This document shows, piece by piece, positions 10,382 to 21,269 of a stretch of 64,000 nucleotides of DNA. Position 1 is the first letter of the stretch, and each line of letters starts with the position of its first letter. The notes beneath the pieces are model-generated. The model searched no databases. It was given only the letters and a program-made list of their open reading frames with translations, and was not told the DNA's origin. A program made the translations under genes and the position numbers. This DNA is from Chloranthus sessilifolius. Its lineage: Eukaryota; Streptophyta; Magnoliopsida; Chloranthales; Chloranthaceae. The stretch is from NCBI GenBank assembly GCA_021018995.1, contig CM037587.1, positions 63,693,604 through 63,757,603 of the forward strand. Direction: 5' to 3'.

Positions 10382-11096
10382 GCCCTCAACTTTCTCTCAC
10401 GGCTTCAATTCACTTGTCGAAACACTTTCTCCCAAATGGGTTTCCCAACAAAGTGTGTTAGATTTCGGCACCGTCAAATCTGACACCAATAGCTGGAGCT
10501 CCATGGAATCTCTCAGCACTGAATCCAAACATGCCATCTACACACACCCACTCACTAAACTTTCTGCCTCCCCATTAAGCGAAAAAAGCTTAGAACTCTG
10601 CACGGAGAATCTGGGCTGTGAAACTGGTTCAGATTCTTCTGAATATTTTTCTTCTTCTTTCACTGAATCAGAGTCTCCGATGAGTGAAAGATCAAAAACC
10701 CAGAAAAGATTCGGTCTCGAAAGGGTGAATCCTCGTGTGTTTCCCCCTCCACTAACGTCAATTACAGGCGAAGAATGCGTCCATGTGAGGCCACACAGAG
10801 AAAATGGCAGGTTGGTTATCAAAGCTGTTTCCGTGCCTTCTTCACACAATTGTTTTCAAGCCGAGAGGGAAGGTGGGCGTCTCAGGCTTCGCTTTGTTAA
10901 GAGATGTTCAGTGAGCTCCGAAGAAGAAGAAGAAGACGACGAGGAAAAGAAAATTAAGAGGGGTAATTTGGGAAAGTGTGAGGGGTTGAAAGAGAATGGA
11001 GAAGGTGAGATGGGAATAAAAGGTTTGAGCAGGTGCAAGGAAGGTGGCAATACAGAAATGCGCGTTTGGGAGCCTTGTTGGGTGGCTACTTCTTAA
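10380..11096 (+). CDS. FANTASTIC FOUR-like (FAF domain) protein, 238 aa
   Basis: Single-exon host gene. Residues 121-173 form the FAF domain: 'FPPPLTSITGEECVHVRPHR' at the start, then 'ENGRLVIKAV', then 'EREGGRLRLRFVKR'. This matches the plant family signature FPPP-(L/I)-(T/S)-S-I ... R-ENGRL-V ... E-GRLRL. The rest is low-complexity: Ser-rich at 82-105, acidic at 180-189 (EEEEEDDEEK), then basic, ending WEPCWVATS. FAF proteins are plant-specific; in Arabidopsis some members restrain WUSCHEL expression and shoot-meristem size, while the FAF-like branch is less well understood. The start is chosen at 10,380 because 'caccATG' is a good context, the family similarity begins after it, and a TATA box lies just upstream. 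An in-frame ATG at 10,224 would add 52 residues, mostly a Ser-Leu run encoded by the TC repeat. The frame is intact and looks functional. Which FAF branch it belongs to cannot be settled by eye. Confidence 0.88.
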
Positions 11097-12005
11097 AAAG
11101 CTTCTTTTTGGGTGGCTAAACGAAAACAAGTGTTCATTTTTCTCCCCTGCTCTTTGATTTCTCTACCCCTTCTTCCCCTTTGGCATTTTAGTTCTTATTA
11201 TTGTTAAGAATTAGCATTCGGCCAATTTTCTTCATGAGTACGTAATAGGAATAACGAAGGGTGTGAAGAGTTGAAAAGCCTTGGGTTTGGGTAAGAGCTG
11301 TTAATATTAGTTATTATGGTTGTTGACTATTAGTTTTTCTCTCTAAGAAGTTGATGTTAGTTAGTATCGTTACTGACTATGAGCAATTTGTCTCTCTTTC
11401 TCTCTCTCCCCTCAAAATGCTCTCCATCCATTTTTACAAGGAATTTTAACCAAACAATGCCTACTTACCAAAAATATTACCTCTTATGTTATTTACCAAA
11501 AAATCAAAAGTTTGTATAATATGTATATAATATATCCACGTTTTCTAAGGTGCATAAGGTCGCACGTTTCTAATGTCCATTGCGCAATACTATTTTTTTT
11601 GTTTCTTTTTATAAGACATTGCGCAATACTATTGAGCGTGAAATGACATTATTGTCTTTTACAATATTCTCTTAAAAACAAGGTTAAAAACGATGTGATT
11701 GCCGGTGGCAACCATAGTTACCTAGTTGGTGTTTGGGCTAATCAAAAAATAAAAAAGTTGTTGTTTATTAGTCAATATAAGAAAATTTAAAAAACAATCA
11801 ACAAAAAATCAGAAATATTGGGAAAAGGTCAAAACGAAAATAAATAAATAAATAATGAGAAAGAAATTAAAAATTTTAGAAAATATTGTGTACCGGCATT
11901 TATTTAATGGGTATTTTGGCCAATAAAAAGAGAATAAAACAGGATAAGTTTGAAAATGACCCTTTACGGTGAAAACTAAAAGATTTTGCCCATGTTCGTT
12001 AGCCT
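11097..12005 (+). other. 3' flank of the FAF gene
   Basis: Contains the 3' untranslated region, whose poly(A) site was not identified, then AT-rich DNA. A 17-bp direct repeat, 'cattgcgcaatactatt', occurs at 11,578 and 11,617. A CT-rich run lies near 11,385-11,410. No further gene is seen before the MULE at 12,015. Confidence 0.5.
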
Positions 12006-12014
12006 TTTTATTTT

Positions 12015-12105
12015 GAAAATTTTATCAGATCGACCCTGTCAGATACACCTTTTAAGTCAGAGACCCTATATTTTCGCCTTTACCCAAACCGACCGGCTCC
12101 AAGCC
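12015..12105 (+). repeat. Left terminal inverted repeat of the MULE
   Basis: Pairs with the inverse of 28,212-28,188 continued by 15,994-15,925. Conserved words in order: 'atcgaccctgtca', 'cagagaccctatatttt', 'cctttacccaaaccgac'. It runs about 80-90 bp with scattered mismatches. Confidence 0.85.
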
Positions 12106-12639
12106 TAGCCGACCCTAAGGAGAGTAAAAAGTTTAAATTATTCCCTTCTATGACTTTCTTTAACCCACAAAAGCATCCTCTTCTTCCTCATTTTAATCTG
12201 ATAAAAAGTTAGAGGTGGGTCAGTGATGACGTCTTCTTCCTTAGTCCGATCTGCTCCGATCTGCTATTTCGAAGAAGAAAACAGAGGCTTGGAAGAAGAA
12301 GCCCCTGCAGATTTCGAAATGAATTGAAGAAGAAATTTTACAGCAGCTTCTTACCTTGGTTCTCTTCGAGTTTATGGGCAGCCTACCGTTCGATTTGTAT
12401 CTCGAACAATTCATTGTATAATTTTTCAGTAAGAAGGAATTTGTTGAAATCATTCAGTTCAAAGCCTATGTAGGTCAAAACGGTGGGGCACATAAAAAAG
12501 CATTTCTCCTTTTCATCAAGATGAATAGTGTCATCAATGACTTCCAAGTGCCTCAGGTAGGCGCCCATTGTTTAAAACCAATACAGTTACAATTAAAGAA
12601 ATAAGCGACATTCAAAAAAGTCGTCAAAAAGTCTGTATT

Positions 12640-12870
12640 TAGTCGTTGACAGCTCGAAATAGAGTCGGTACCGACTACATAAGTAATCGTCATCCACTCC
12701 GAATACAATCGATGCCGCCTCCAGAAGAAATCGATATCAATCCTTTTTGGAGTTAATAACGATTGTATAGAGAATCGATGACGATTACATATAGAATCAA
12801 AATGACTGTATGAAGAATCGATATTGATTCGTTGTAGAGTCGATACCAACTATGTATAGAGTCGTCGACT
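12640..12870. repeat. AGTCGATATCGACT-type word array, MULE, segment 1
   Basis: About ten full or half sites of the form 'agtcg(g/a)ta(t/c)cga(c/t)t' or 'aatcgatatcaat', each 15-25 bp apart, in a non-coding stretch between two coding pieces. Confidence 0.7.
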
Positions 12871-14284
12871 AATTTATATTGTCTATTTGGTGCTTACAGA
12901 CGCAATAATGAAATAAGTTGTAAGGTTATTATCCAAGTACTCTGTTCCCGCTAAACATCTGAAAGACTGCACCACCAGCGTATAATCATTGATGGTGCTT
13001 ACGTAGGTGCTGTATAAATAACGGCCAGCGTAACTAATTTTCGTAAAAAATTAAAAATAATAAACTAGGGTAAACTACTACTAACTAATTATCATTCTTG
13101 GGAAGAATGACTTACTCGTCCTCAAGTTCAGGCTTGTTCCACATTTTCATCATGTATTTCTGCTCCCCTGTCAGCTCAGCAGTAGCATCAGCCAGAGGTC
13201 CAGGCTCAGCAGTAGCATCAGTCACCGATCCTTTAATGGCCTTCTCCATTACAGTCTTTTTCATCGTATCTCCCTTTCGATGTGTCCTAGGTTTGACAGC
13301 AATTGTTTTCGCATATTTCCCTTGCCTAGGTCTCAGGCGATGGTCAATTTGTTACTGAGGCAATTGGGAAGAGGTTAGCTCTTTACCAGCTGGACCCTTA
13401 TCGGCTTGAGACTTAGGTTGCTTGTCAGCAACTGCCGTCACCTCATCCGTGGGAGGATCCTCATGTATGGGAGGAGATGGTCTCTTATTAGTGGGTTTTT
13501 TCGTGGATGATGGGATATAGAAGGTTGTGCAAGGCACCTTTGATATCAGCTCGGAAATAGTGGCATCCTGAACATCGAATATAACATTATTAGAATTAGA
13601 AACCTGGCTCAAATTATATTCACTTATACAAACTACATTACAACACATATCTTAGGTGTTGCCTCCAAAATATTTTCAAGAAATTATTTCAGAATCCCCT
13701 GACCCTTTCTGACCAACATGTTGTATTGACTAATCTTCTACAACTCCGCATCCCTTGAACTAAGCCGCTCATTCAAGGAGTTTCATAATTTCTCTACGGA
13801 GTTGCAACGTGTCGCGAGGATCCCATTCTCTCGCTCCAAATGACTCACTCTTTGGGTGAGTTTCAAGTTATCCAGCACCAGATCGTCAATCCTCCTCAAC
13901 AACGACTCATTGGAGGAGGTCGGTGTAGCTGGGCTCTCCTTCGTGGCCCTCCTAGTTTTTAGCCGCTCTAGATGGACAAGCCCCTCTTCCAAGGGCGATT
14001 CTTCGTCCGATGTCGATTGGATATCAAATTCTTTCTCGTCAATATTGTCGACCAGAATGTAATTTCTCTTCTTCTTCGGTCGCACAACTTTCACAGCTTT
14101 CTTGGCCGGTTCATGAACCGCTTCGTGAACCTCTTTTCTCTTCCCCCCAACAACCTTTCGACCCCGTAGATATTCTCTTAAAATGAATAGCTCTAACTCA
14201 AAGCCAACAGGTACGAGGGGAGCGCAAACCTTTTAAAAGAAAAGGAAACACCCATAATAGAAGTTACTAAACTGATAATATATT

Positions 14285-14560
14285 CTAAATGCAAGGTATC
14301 GACTCTTTAATAAGGACTAGTTACGAAGTCGTTATCGACTATATATGAAGTCGTTGTCAACTTTATAATAGATCATTATCGACTCTGTTCGAAATTGGTA
14401 TCAACTATTTATGAAGTCGGTATCGACTCTATAATAGATCGTTATCGATTATTTACGAAGTTGGTTCGACTATTTACAGAGTCATCATCGACTCCTTAAT
14501 GAATTGGTATCGATCCTTTATGAAATCGTTATCGACTCGTTAAGCAGTCGATGGCTGAAT
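14285..14560. repeat. AGTCGATATCGACT-type word array, MULE, segment 2
   Basis: About twelve units such as 'gaagtcgttatcgactatat' and 'gaagtcggtatcgactctat' follow each other at about 20-24-bp spacing, close to a tandem repeat, in a presumed intron or spacer. Confidence 0.8.
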
Positions 14561-15504
14561 TCAATCTATATCCTTAACTTTATAAATTTGAATTATCAAA
14601 TAGACATTATACCTTATTGTTCAACATCTTTCCGTGAGTGTAGCCTTTAATCATCGATTGCACCTTGTCCGATTATTTCAACAATCGTGGGAAAGGGTCC
14701 TTAAGGGCTGTCCATACAAGCGAGATTTCTGACAGCATCTCGTAAGCCCACCATTGAAGTACACATAAGCATTCATATGTGTTATACGTCTTGAAGCCTT
14801 TATCGATCTCAGCAGTCTTTCTATTCGTCACGCCCTTCATTATATACTCGATTAAGTCATGGTACACGTGGAGACCCCACGGAGTTTAATTAAAGTTCTC
14901 GCCGTCATCGATGAGGTCGACATGGTCTTCTGCTAGTTGATGATGGGACTCGGAAAAAAGAAATATACACAGTACAAATAGAAGAGAACTTTACGAACTC
15001 GTCATTACTTTCCGCTCACCTAATTGCACCATCTATATCAGACCGGAGAATTTTTCCAGTAGGCATTCCACGAAAATATTTGTATCAAATAGTTTGTTCT
15101 TCCGGTGGTTTAATGGACGGGTTATAGTTTTCGGAGCCAACTACGGTAAGGCTCAATATCAATGCTATGTCCAACTTCCAAAGATAGACATCAATCTTCC
15201 CAATTCGAAAGTGATTTTTTTCAACTCAAAAAGTCAACATCGCATCGACCACATCTCCAAGAATCCCACACCCTTAAGCATTTGAAATATTCCACCAAAA
15301 ACTGATACTCTTAGCAACTCCTTTCGCCTCGGGCTAGCATCTTCATATAGATTTCAAATGGCACTGGGAGAACATTTGACAACAGTCTGGTGTACAACCA
15401 TCATAATAGCTTGTTAAAATGAACTGTAATAAAAAAGAAATAAGTAAGTCTCATACTAACACGAATTGTTTAATTTTAAATGAACTGTACTATATAATCA
15501 GGCT

Positions 15505-15655
15505 GAGATAACGATATCGATTATATATATATATATTCGATATTGATTGTATATACAATCATTATCGACTATATATGACTCTATAGACAGTCGATAACAA
15601 TTGTAAATATAGTCGATATCGATTGTATATACGATCGATATCGACTATATATAAA
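15505..15655. repeat. AGTCGATATCGACT-type word array, MULE, segment 3
   Basis: Dense palindromic text, including 'atagtcgatatcgattgtat', 'cgatcgatatcgactatat' and a (TA)n run at 15,523-15,535. It lies just upstream of the first long coding piece of the minus-strand gene. Confidence 0.75.
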
Positions 15656-15924
15656 TAACCTTAAAAAATTATTTTAAAATGCACACCATCGAAAGAATAA
15701 AAAACTCTACAGCAATGGAAGATAATTTTATTTCTAACTTATAGATTTGGTAGCTTGAAGATTCAAAAACGGAATGCCAGCAACTACGAATCAACATCGC
15801 CACTCTCCACCGACTTCGAACGAAAAAGTAAAAAATAAAAAAGGTAAACATAAATTATTTGAAATGTCAGACGGCTATTTATTACTTTGAGAGTAATTTT
15901 GACATTTAGTAAAGGCGAGCGACG

Positions 15925-15994
15925 GCTTGATGCGTAACTAGTCGGTTTGGGTAAAGGTGAAAATATAGGGTCTCTGATGTAAGAGGAGTATTTG
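15925..15994 (-). repeat. Right terminal inverted repeat of the MULE, inner part
   Basis: 'gtcggtttgggtaaaggtg', 'aaaatatagggtctctgatg' and 'aggagtatttg' are the inverse of the left end. The last 25 bp of the repeat lie beyond the chromovirus at 28,188-28,212. Confidence 0.85.
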
Positions 15995-17329
15995 TGTAAC
16001 AGCCCGAATTTCCGTCTCCAGAAATCCGTGCCGTTAGGATCATACTCTGGATGATCCCGGATCGATCACACGTGTCCGCGCATATAGCGGAAGCTAGGTG
16101 GACACATCCGAGCAGCGGTAGTCTGAGTCAAACAATTTCTACACTAAACACACATCAATAATAGTAAATGGAAAGAAAACACACACATTCCCAAAAAGGA
16201 ACCAAGAAGAACCATCGGTGATGGACGTACATCACCCAAACAATGGTTCCCGATAGTGGTTCCGAAATGGAATGTGGACTAACATAAAATAAGTAAATGC
16301 AGAACTATATACGTTTATACAAAGGTGGCCACCAGGCACACAGTAATCCAAAAGATCAAAAATACAAAATGTCGGGCATCAATACCCAGGCTACGGATAA
16401 AACTCGCTGGGCGATACATCTCCTCGTAAATGCGCCTACCTCGGGATCCGGTGATAATCCGGGTCACTCTTGTAACCGCAAACCTCGAACCTAAAAAGAT
16501 TTGAAAGGGGGTGAGCTACATCCTAGCTCAGTAGAAGAATTTCAATTAATTTACATCTAAATTATTAAACATGATTGCAGAACATATCTTAGATCGATAA
16601 GTGAAACGAAACTGAACAGATATAGATTGATGCTCAAACATGCAGGAAATCAGAATGCATAACTGGCAAAAGTAAACTGAACTTCGGAATTAGCAAGATG
16701 CTATGCTTATTAGATTTAAATGACTTAAATCATACATATCTCTAACTTAAGTAACTCCTGTATATATATCATGTGGTAGCCGACGCAGCCGATAGGAAAC
16801 CCCAACCAATCGTGCTCAATGAACAATTTACAGGAATGCAAAAATGCCCCACACATGGAGTGCATATTTTGCCGAGGATTTTCAAGCAACTGCACATTGT
16901 GCAAGAAACGGATATACCGCCGAGTCGGTGGGGATCGTCTGAATATTAAACCTCAAATCAAATACATACTTATTACCTCATGAATCAGATTATCGAGGCG
17001 ATTATCGAGGCAGATTATCGAGCATATGCAAAGAAGCGAAGCAGTATATCGAATACGGGAATCGAGTTTAATGCATATGGGCATGCTTTCGAAAATCAGA
17101 GATAGAATACAATGTTAAGATATCATGCAATTAAATTTAGATACACTTTAAGTTGAATTTTCCCCTACCTCAGGTCAGTTTATCTTCTAAGCAAAACCAA
17201 AGCTTTTTCGACGTGTCAGGGTTTATCCTGTACCATATGCACAGTACATTAAGTGTTAGGAATGTCGGAGAACTACCCGGCACAATATCCGGGGTGTCTA
17301 CTTCATGAAGTCAAGACAGACAAAAACAG

Positions 17330-17780
17330 GGGTGAGTGATCGATCACCACCCACTGTAGATCGATCACCACCCATAGTAGATCGATCACCACCTTGGTGA
17401 TCGATCACCCAACTCATTGTAGATCGATCACCACTTTGGTGATCGATCACCAGACTCATTGTAGATCGATCACCACCTTGGTGATCGATCACCACAGCAA
17501 GTTTCAAAACTCCTCTCTCTGTCCACATAAATTTTTATACAGATTGATCGATCACCAGCCCTTGGTGATCGATCACCAACTCATTGTAGATCGATCACCA
17601 CCTTGGTGATCGATCTCCAACTCCCTTGTAGATCGATCTCCACCTCGGGCCTCAACTTCTCAACTCTCTGGGGTCTCTGTTCCCCATAAGTTTATACAGA
17701 TTGATCGATCACCAGCCCTTAGTGATCGATCACCAATCCTCAGTGATCGATCACCACCTTGGTGATCGATCACCAATGAA
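17330..17780. repeat. GGTGATCGATCACC array in the 3' LTR
   Basis: About seventeen copies of the core 'gatcgatc' occur. Most are full or half sites of the 14-bp palindrome GGTGATCGATCACC, in alternating forms ('ttggtgatcgatcacc', 'tgtagatcgatcacc'). They lie downstream of the LTR TATA box in element sense, so they would be transcribed. Confidence 0.95.
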
Positions 17781-18260
17781 GTCCATTAATGGAGTTCACC
17801 TTCCTTCCCTTTTTTGCTCTCTTTCCATTAATGGTTGTGCAATCACCATTAATACATCATAAACACACCCTTTAAACTACTCATTTAACCCTATTTAACC
17901 TACACAACTCACCTTGTTCGTGGGTTTCTTGGGGTTCCGGCAATGACCCGAAAAGAGGGTTTCAAACCTAGATCTCGGAGCTCTTCCTCGATCCGGATCC
18001 GGCGTGAAGCTCTTCAGCTCTGGTTCGTCGGATCAAGGTCTCTCACACCAATCTTAAACCCCAGGTAACTCAATCACTTAGGTCTAGCTCCTCTAGCTTA
18101 GAATCCCTCATCTTCTCTCTTGCTAACCCTTTTCTTTTCTCACAAGGGATCTCTTTCACACTTTCTTAGCACAATCTCCAACCTATGGAGCACGTAGGGC
18201 AAGGGGATGAAGGAGAAGAAGAGTGGAAGTCTCTCCTCTCTTGTCTCCCTTTCCTTCCTC

Positions 18261-18268
18261 TATAAGCT
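18261..18268 (-). promoter_or_regulatory. Candidate TATA box, 3' LTR
   Basis: On the minus strand 'gcttatag', followed downstream by a purine-rich leader. The same box is at 27,911-27,918 in the 5' LTR. It is a weak TATA match. Confidence 0.4.
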
Positions 18269-18526
18269 ACCTCTCAATTGAATCCTGTTTTGCCCTTGGT
18301 ATCATTAGGTGTGAAGCATGAACACAGTTGCTTCTGCGCAGCGTGTTCCACCTACCCTCTACACATCTAGGATCTATACGAAATTTTACACGTGATTTCA
18401 TCTCATCACAGTGCCACGTTATTTAAATTAATATAACTCGAAAGTTTTTGAATCAACCTCGATTTCCGTACTGGGCACGTAGATCAAAGCAGTCAGGCTC
18501 GTGTTCTAATTTTTGGGGTCGTTACA

Positions 18527-18540
18527 TTATCCCCCCCTTA
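18527..18540 (-). other. Polypurine tract of the chromovirus
   Basis: 'taagggggggataa' on the minus strand, touching the 3' LTR. This is the normal place for second-strand priming and fixes the element's orientation. Confidence 0.9.
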
Positions 18541-18710
18541 GGAATTTTCGTCCTCGAAAATGTCTAAGAGGCGCATTCAGGGCTTTATAGTTCTAAAACT
18601 CACATGCTAAACTAATACAGAAGTTTGGTCTACGTGTCATGCAGGGTAATTAAAACACTCACGGAATTTATACATATATCAGGCATGAAAAATGAAAGTC
18701 TTAACAGAAT

Positions 18711-20234
18711 TTATGAGGCATGCAATGAATATAAATAGAATGTACACATACGATTAACTACTAGGTATGATAGCATGGTAATACCTGCGGGGACATCGGA
18801 TGGGCCGGCGTGATCAGGCGTCTGTCTGCTGGGACGCGCCGGCGGTGAATGATAGTCGCGTGGATCCACCCTGTGCAGGCGGGCGTGCGCGATCATTGGC
18901 GTGGACGTCGTGGCATAGAGGTGCTGCATGACTAGCTCATGCATACCTGCGTGATAGTCCAGACGACGATGCATCTGTCTCTGGAACGCCTCAACGCCAT
19001 CCAGTCTCACGTGGATGCGGCGATTGCTCTCCACCAACTCGCATGGCATCGCGCGATGGCGTCGTCGGAGGAAGACGGTGGGGGAGGGGGCGGTGCGTGA
19101 CGAACTGATCGGCGGGGTGGAACAGGGGCTGGTCGGACAGATGGCTCTGGCTGGGGTGCTAGGTCCTGTGGTGGCTCGTCCTCTGTGGTCGCGGGCACAT
19201 CAGGGACTGAACCGTCTGCTACATCAGGGAGAACGGGCTCAGCCGCGCCCTCCTCCTCCTCAGGAAGACGCTTAACCAACAAGTTGTAGCTCTTTGTCCA
19301 GTCTTTCAGATGAAAGACCCTAGTGTTGTTCTCCAAACGAGGCTCGTGAGGAGCCAAGACGTAGGCCTCGCGTAGGGCAGCATACTGCTCTACGAGCTTG
19401 GTGACGAGGCGTGCATAGGGGATCTGTTTCTTCGCTCTGGATCGCCCCTTCGCAGACATCAGGTCATTGGCATTTATGATGCCATCAATGACCAGATCTG
19501 CCATAGAGAACCAGCGGTTCTCATAGGCGGAGAATAGTGCCTGTTGCACTACTCCAGTCCGTGAGGACTTGTGCAGGAAGGGGTTGAGGGCACACTTGAT
19601 GTAGGTATCAAGCATCCACAACCGGTCAGGTAGTTGGGCCCTAGAAATGGCTTGGCCCCTACCGTGTTGGCCTTGGGTCATCTTGGTGACCACATCGGCA
19701 TAGGGTACCTCCTTGACGTAAGGAGGCTCGAGGCATCGGTCTCAATGTACGCCGACGGCATTGAAGTGCCGCGACATGGAAATGGTTGAATTTATATTCA
19801 AGACCATCGATGGTTGTGACGAGTCGATGGCGACTATCACCCCATTTGAGGTTTTGAAAGAAAAGCCGCACAATACGTGGGCAGTAATGGTCATGGAAGG
19901 GCGCGAGTAAGGGTTTAAGCCCTAGCTTTTGTATGTAACCCTTGGCCCACGCCATTTCGGGTCGGTCCTCATATAGTGAGGACACAAAAACGTATTCTGG
20001 TAGGAAGGTTTTGGAAGCCCACCAGGCGTTGGGGACTTCACGCTCAATAGTGAGCGGTGCGGATGCGGGAACGGGCGGGGTAGAGGTCGAAGCCGGTGCC
20101 ATGGGTGGCACGGACGGCGGGAACGGAACGGTGGCGATGGGTACGAGCCCGAGACGTGGGTACCTTACGCGAAGGATTCTTCGTGCGTGGTCCCATGGTA
20201 TAGATTCGGGTTTAAATGCGAAGAAAGGAATCAA
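18711..20234 (-). pseudogene. Extra coding region, Transposase_32-like (fossil)
   Basis: A minus-strand coding region between the chromodomain and the 3' LTR, where Tekay elements usually have no gene. Early part (20,234-about 19,740): Pro-rich start, then 'EVPNAWWASKTFLPEYVFVS' and 'LKPLLAPFHDHYCPRIVRLF' followed by QNLKWG. Later part (19,693-19,007): 'LWMLDTYIKCALNPFLHKS', 'ALFSAYENRWFSMADLVIDG', 'KKQIPYARLVTKLVEQYAAL', then a Pro/Glu-rich tail with 'PPRRSVRHAPPPPPP'. Three blocks match, in order, the extra region of the Athila element at 34,831-37,629. The type resembles the plant 'putative plant transposon protein' (Transposase_32) group, known mainly from Athila ORFs after pol. No signal peptide or membrane segment is evident. 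A GATCGATC array lies immediately upstream (20,420-20,605). The region is broken. Confidence 0.6.
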
Positions 20235-20419
20235 AGATCAAGGAAATGGAGGATTTACCGGTGAATGAGGCGACGCACACTCAAATCGAGCCGGGGAACG
20301 AACGAAATAGCCGGAGAATAGTCGGAAAATGGTTGGGGAAGGTCGGAAGTCGAAAACCCTTTTGTCTCTTGATTGCTATGTTGCAATGACCCTTCGGACT
20401 CTCTTATAACTTAACGCCC

Positions 20420-20605
20420 ATTGGTGATCGATCACGGCCTCTTGGTGATCGATCAAAGGAATCTTAAGTTCAACCCGCTTCATTGATCGATCACCACCCT
20501 TGGTGATCGATCACGAATCTCGTAGATCGATCACCACCGGGTGTAGATCGATCATGCCTATTGGTGATCGATCACCGACTTGGTGTAGATCGATCACGGT
20601 GATAG
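20420..20605. repeat. GGTGATCGATCACC array upstream of the extra region
   Basis: Eight 'gatcgatc' cores, several within the full palindrome, match the LTR array. Element-sense order is chromodomain, array, 'gttataagagag' (about 20,401-20,412, TATA-like), leader, extra coding region. The layout looks like a separate promoter. Confidence 0.9.
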
Positions 20606-20784
20606 AACACCACATTTTATCTGCTCAATCTCCCTAATATTGACGGTGCCGGATTTTGAGACTACCGATTCATACCGCCATATAAAGTGTTCCAAAAAGA
20701 GAAATTCCTCAAGTATATGCTCACACACCAATTTATAATCACGGCAACGAATTTCTAGATGAAGTACTGAGACTTACCTTCTCA

Positions 20785-21045
20785 TCAGGTGAACAGATGT
20801 GGATACTGTTCACGGATTTCGGTTGCTCTCTCCCAAGTAGCTTCGGCGTCGGAATGATTTCTCCACCTAACTAGTACCAGCGGGATTAATTTAGTCCGCA
20901 GGACTTGATGTCGACGATCTAAAATAGCAATCGGTTCCTCAATCGTCGTCATATCTTCCTGAAGCTCTATCGGTTGGAAATCCAAGACGTGAGTCGGATC
21001 GCGTACGTAATGGCGCAAAGATGGATCGTGGAATACGTTATGCAT
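20785..21045 (-). pseudogene. Integrase C-terminal end with chromodomain (fossil)
   Basis: 'EEPIAILDRRHQVLRTKLIP' followed by 'LVLVRWRNHSDAEATWERAT' and 'EIREQYPHLF' is a chromodomain of the Tekay/Del type at the end of integrase, which in chromoviruses directs integration to marked chromatin. It is preceded by the usual 'HNVFHDPSLRHYVRDPTHVL' segment. Confidence 0.9.
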
Positions 21046-21269
21046 GCTTGCTAATCTGGTGGTAAGGCGATCCGATATGCTACCTCGCCAACCCGTCCAA
21101 GTACTTCAAATGGTCCAATGTACCGAGGACTTAGCTTCCCGCGTTTCCCAAAACGCATGACGCCCTTGATTGGTGAAATTTTCACAAACACCTTGTCTCC
21201 AACCTAAAAACAAAGGTCAATTCCTTTGTAGTTTAGTTTTAACCATGGTCACATCATTAATGTAATTGA

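Larger units (their letters stand above)
12240..15440 (-). pseudogene. DUF1985-type MULE gene, interrupted
   Basis: Coding pieces lie on the minus strand at about 15,420-14,660, 14,170-13,350 and 12,568-12,240, separated by AT-rich stretches that hold the palindrome words and look like introns. The clearest piece (about 14,885-14,673) reads 'TPWGLHVYHDLIEYIMKG', a Lys-rich link, then 'YNTYECLCVLQWWAYEMLSE'. This follows the DUF1985 pattern (PWG, then a Y..L/Y-x-x-x-G-F-P-like turn, then WAYE). The middle piece (14,094-13,783) has a basic start 'RPKKKR', an acidic linker and a leucine-heptad coiled coil ending 'HLERENGILATRCNSVEKL'. The next (13,648-13,352) is Pro/Lys-rich. DUF1985 proteins are plant-specific and usually come from MULEs, often with an Ulp1-like protease; I see no protease signature. 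Frame breaks are present in the first piece, so it is probably dead. Confidence 0.6.
15995..18526 (-). repeat. Chromovirus 3' LTR (2,532 bp)
   Basis: From 'tgtaacagcccgaatttccg' to 'ggggtcgttaca'. It is the downstream LTR because the polypurine tract adjoins its right edge. It pairs with 25,710-28,182 and holds an array of GGTGATCGATCACC words at 17,330-17,780. Confidence 0.95.

Noticed and set aside
12383-12568. Ulp1-type protease domain in the MULE gene
   Set aside because: The piece ('EKCFFMCPTVLTYIGFELND') has no recognisable His/Asp/Cys protease pattern.
17298-17609. Open frames with repeated VIDHQ/GDRSTM peptides, seen twice in the window
   Set aside because: They are translations of the GATCGATC array and are duplicated only because they lie in both LTRs.
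17330-17780. CRISPR-like array
   Set aside because: Repeats are palindromic words of 8-14 bp at irregular spacing within a plant LTR, without constant-length spacers or cas genes.
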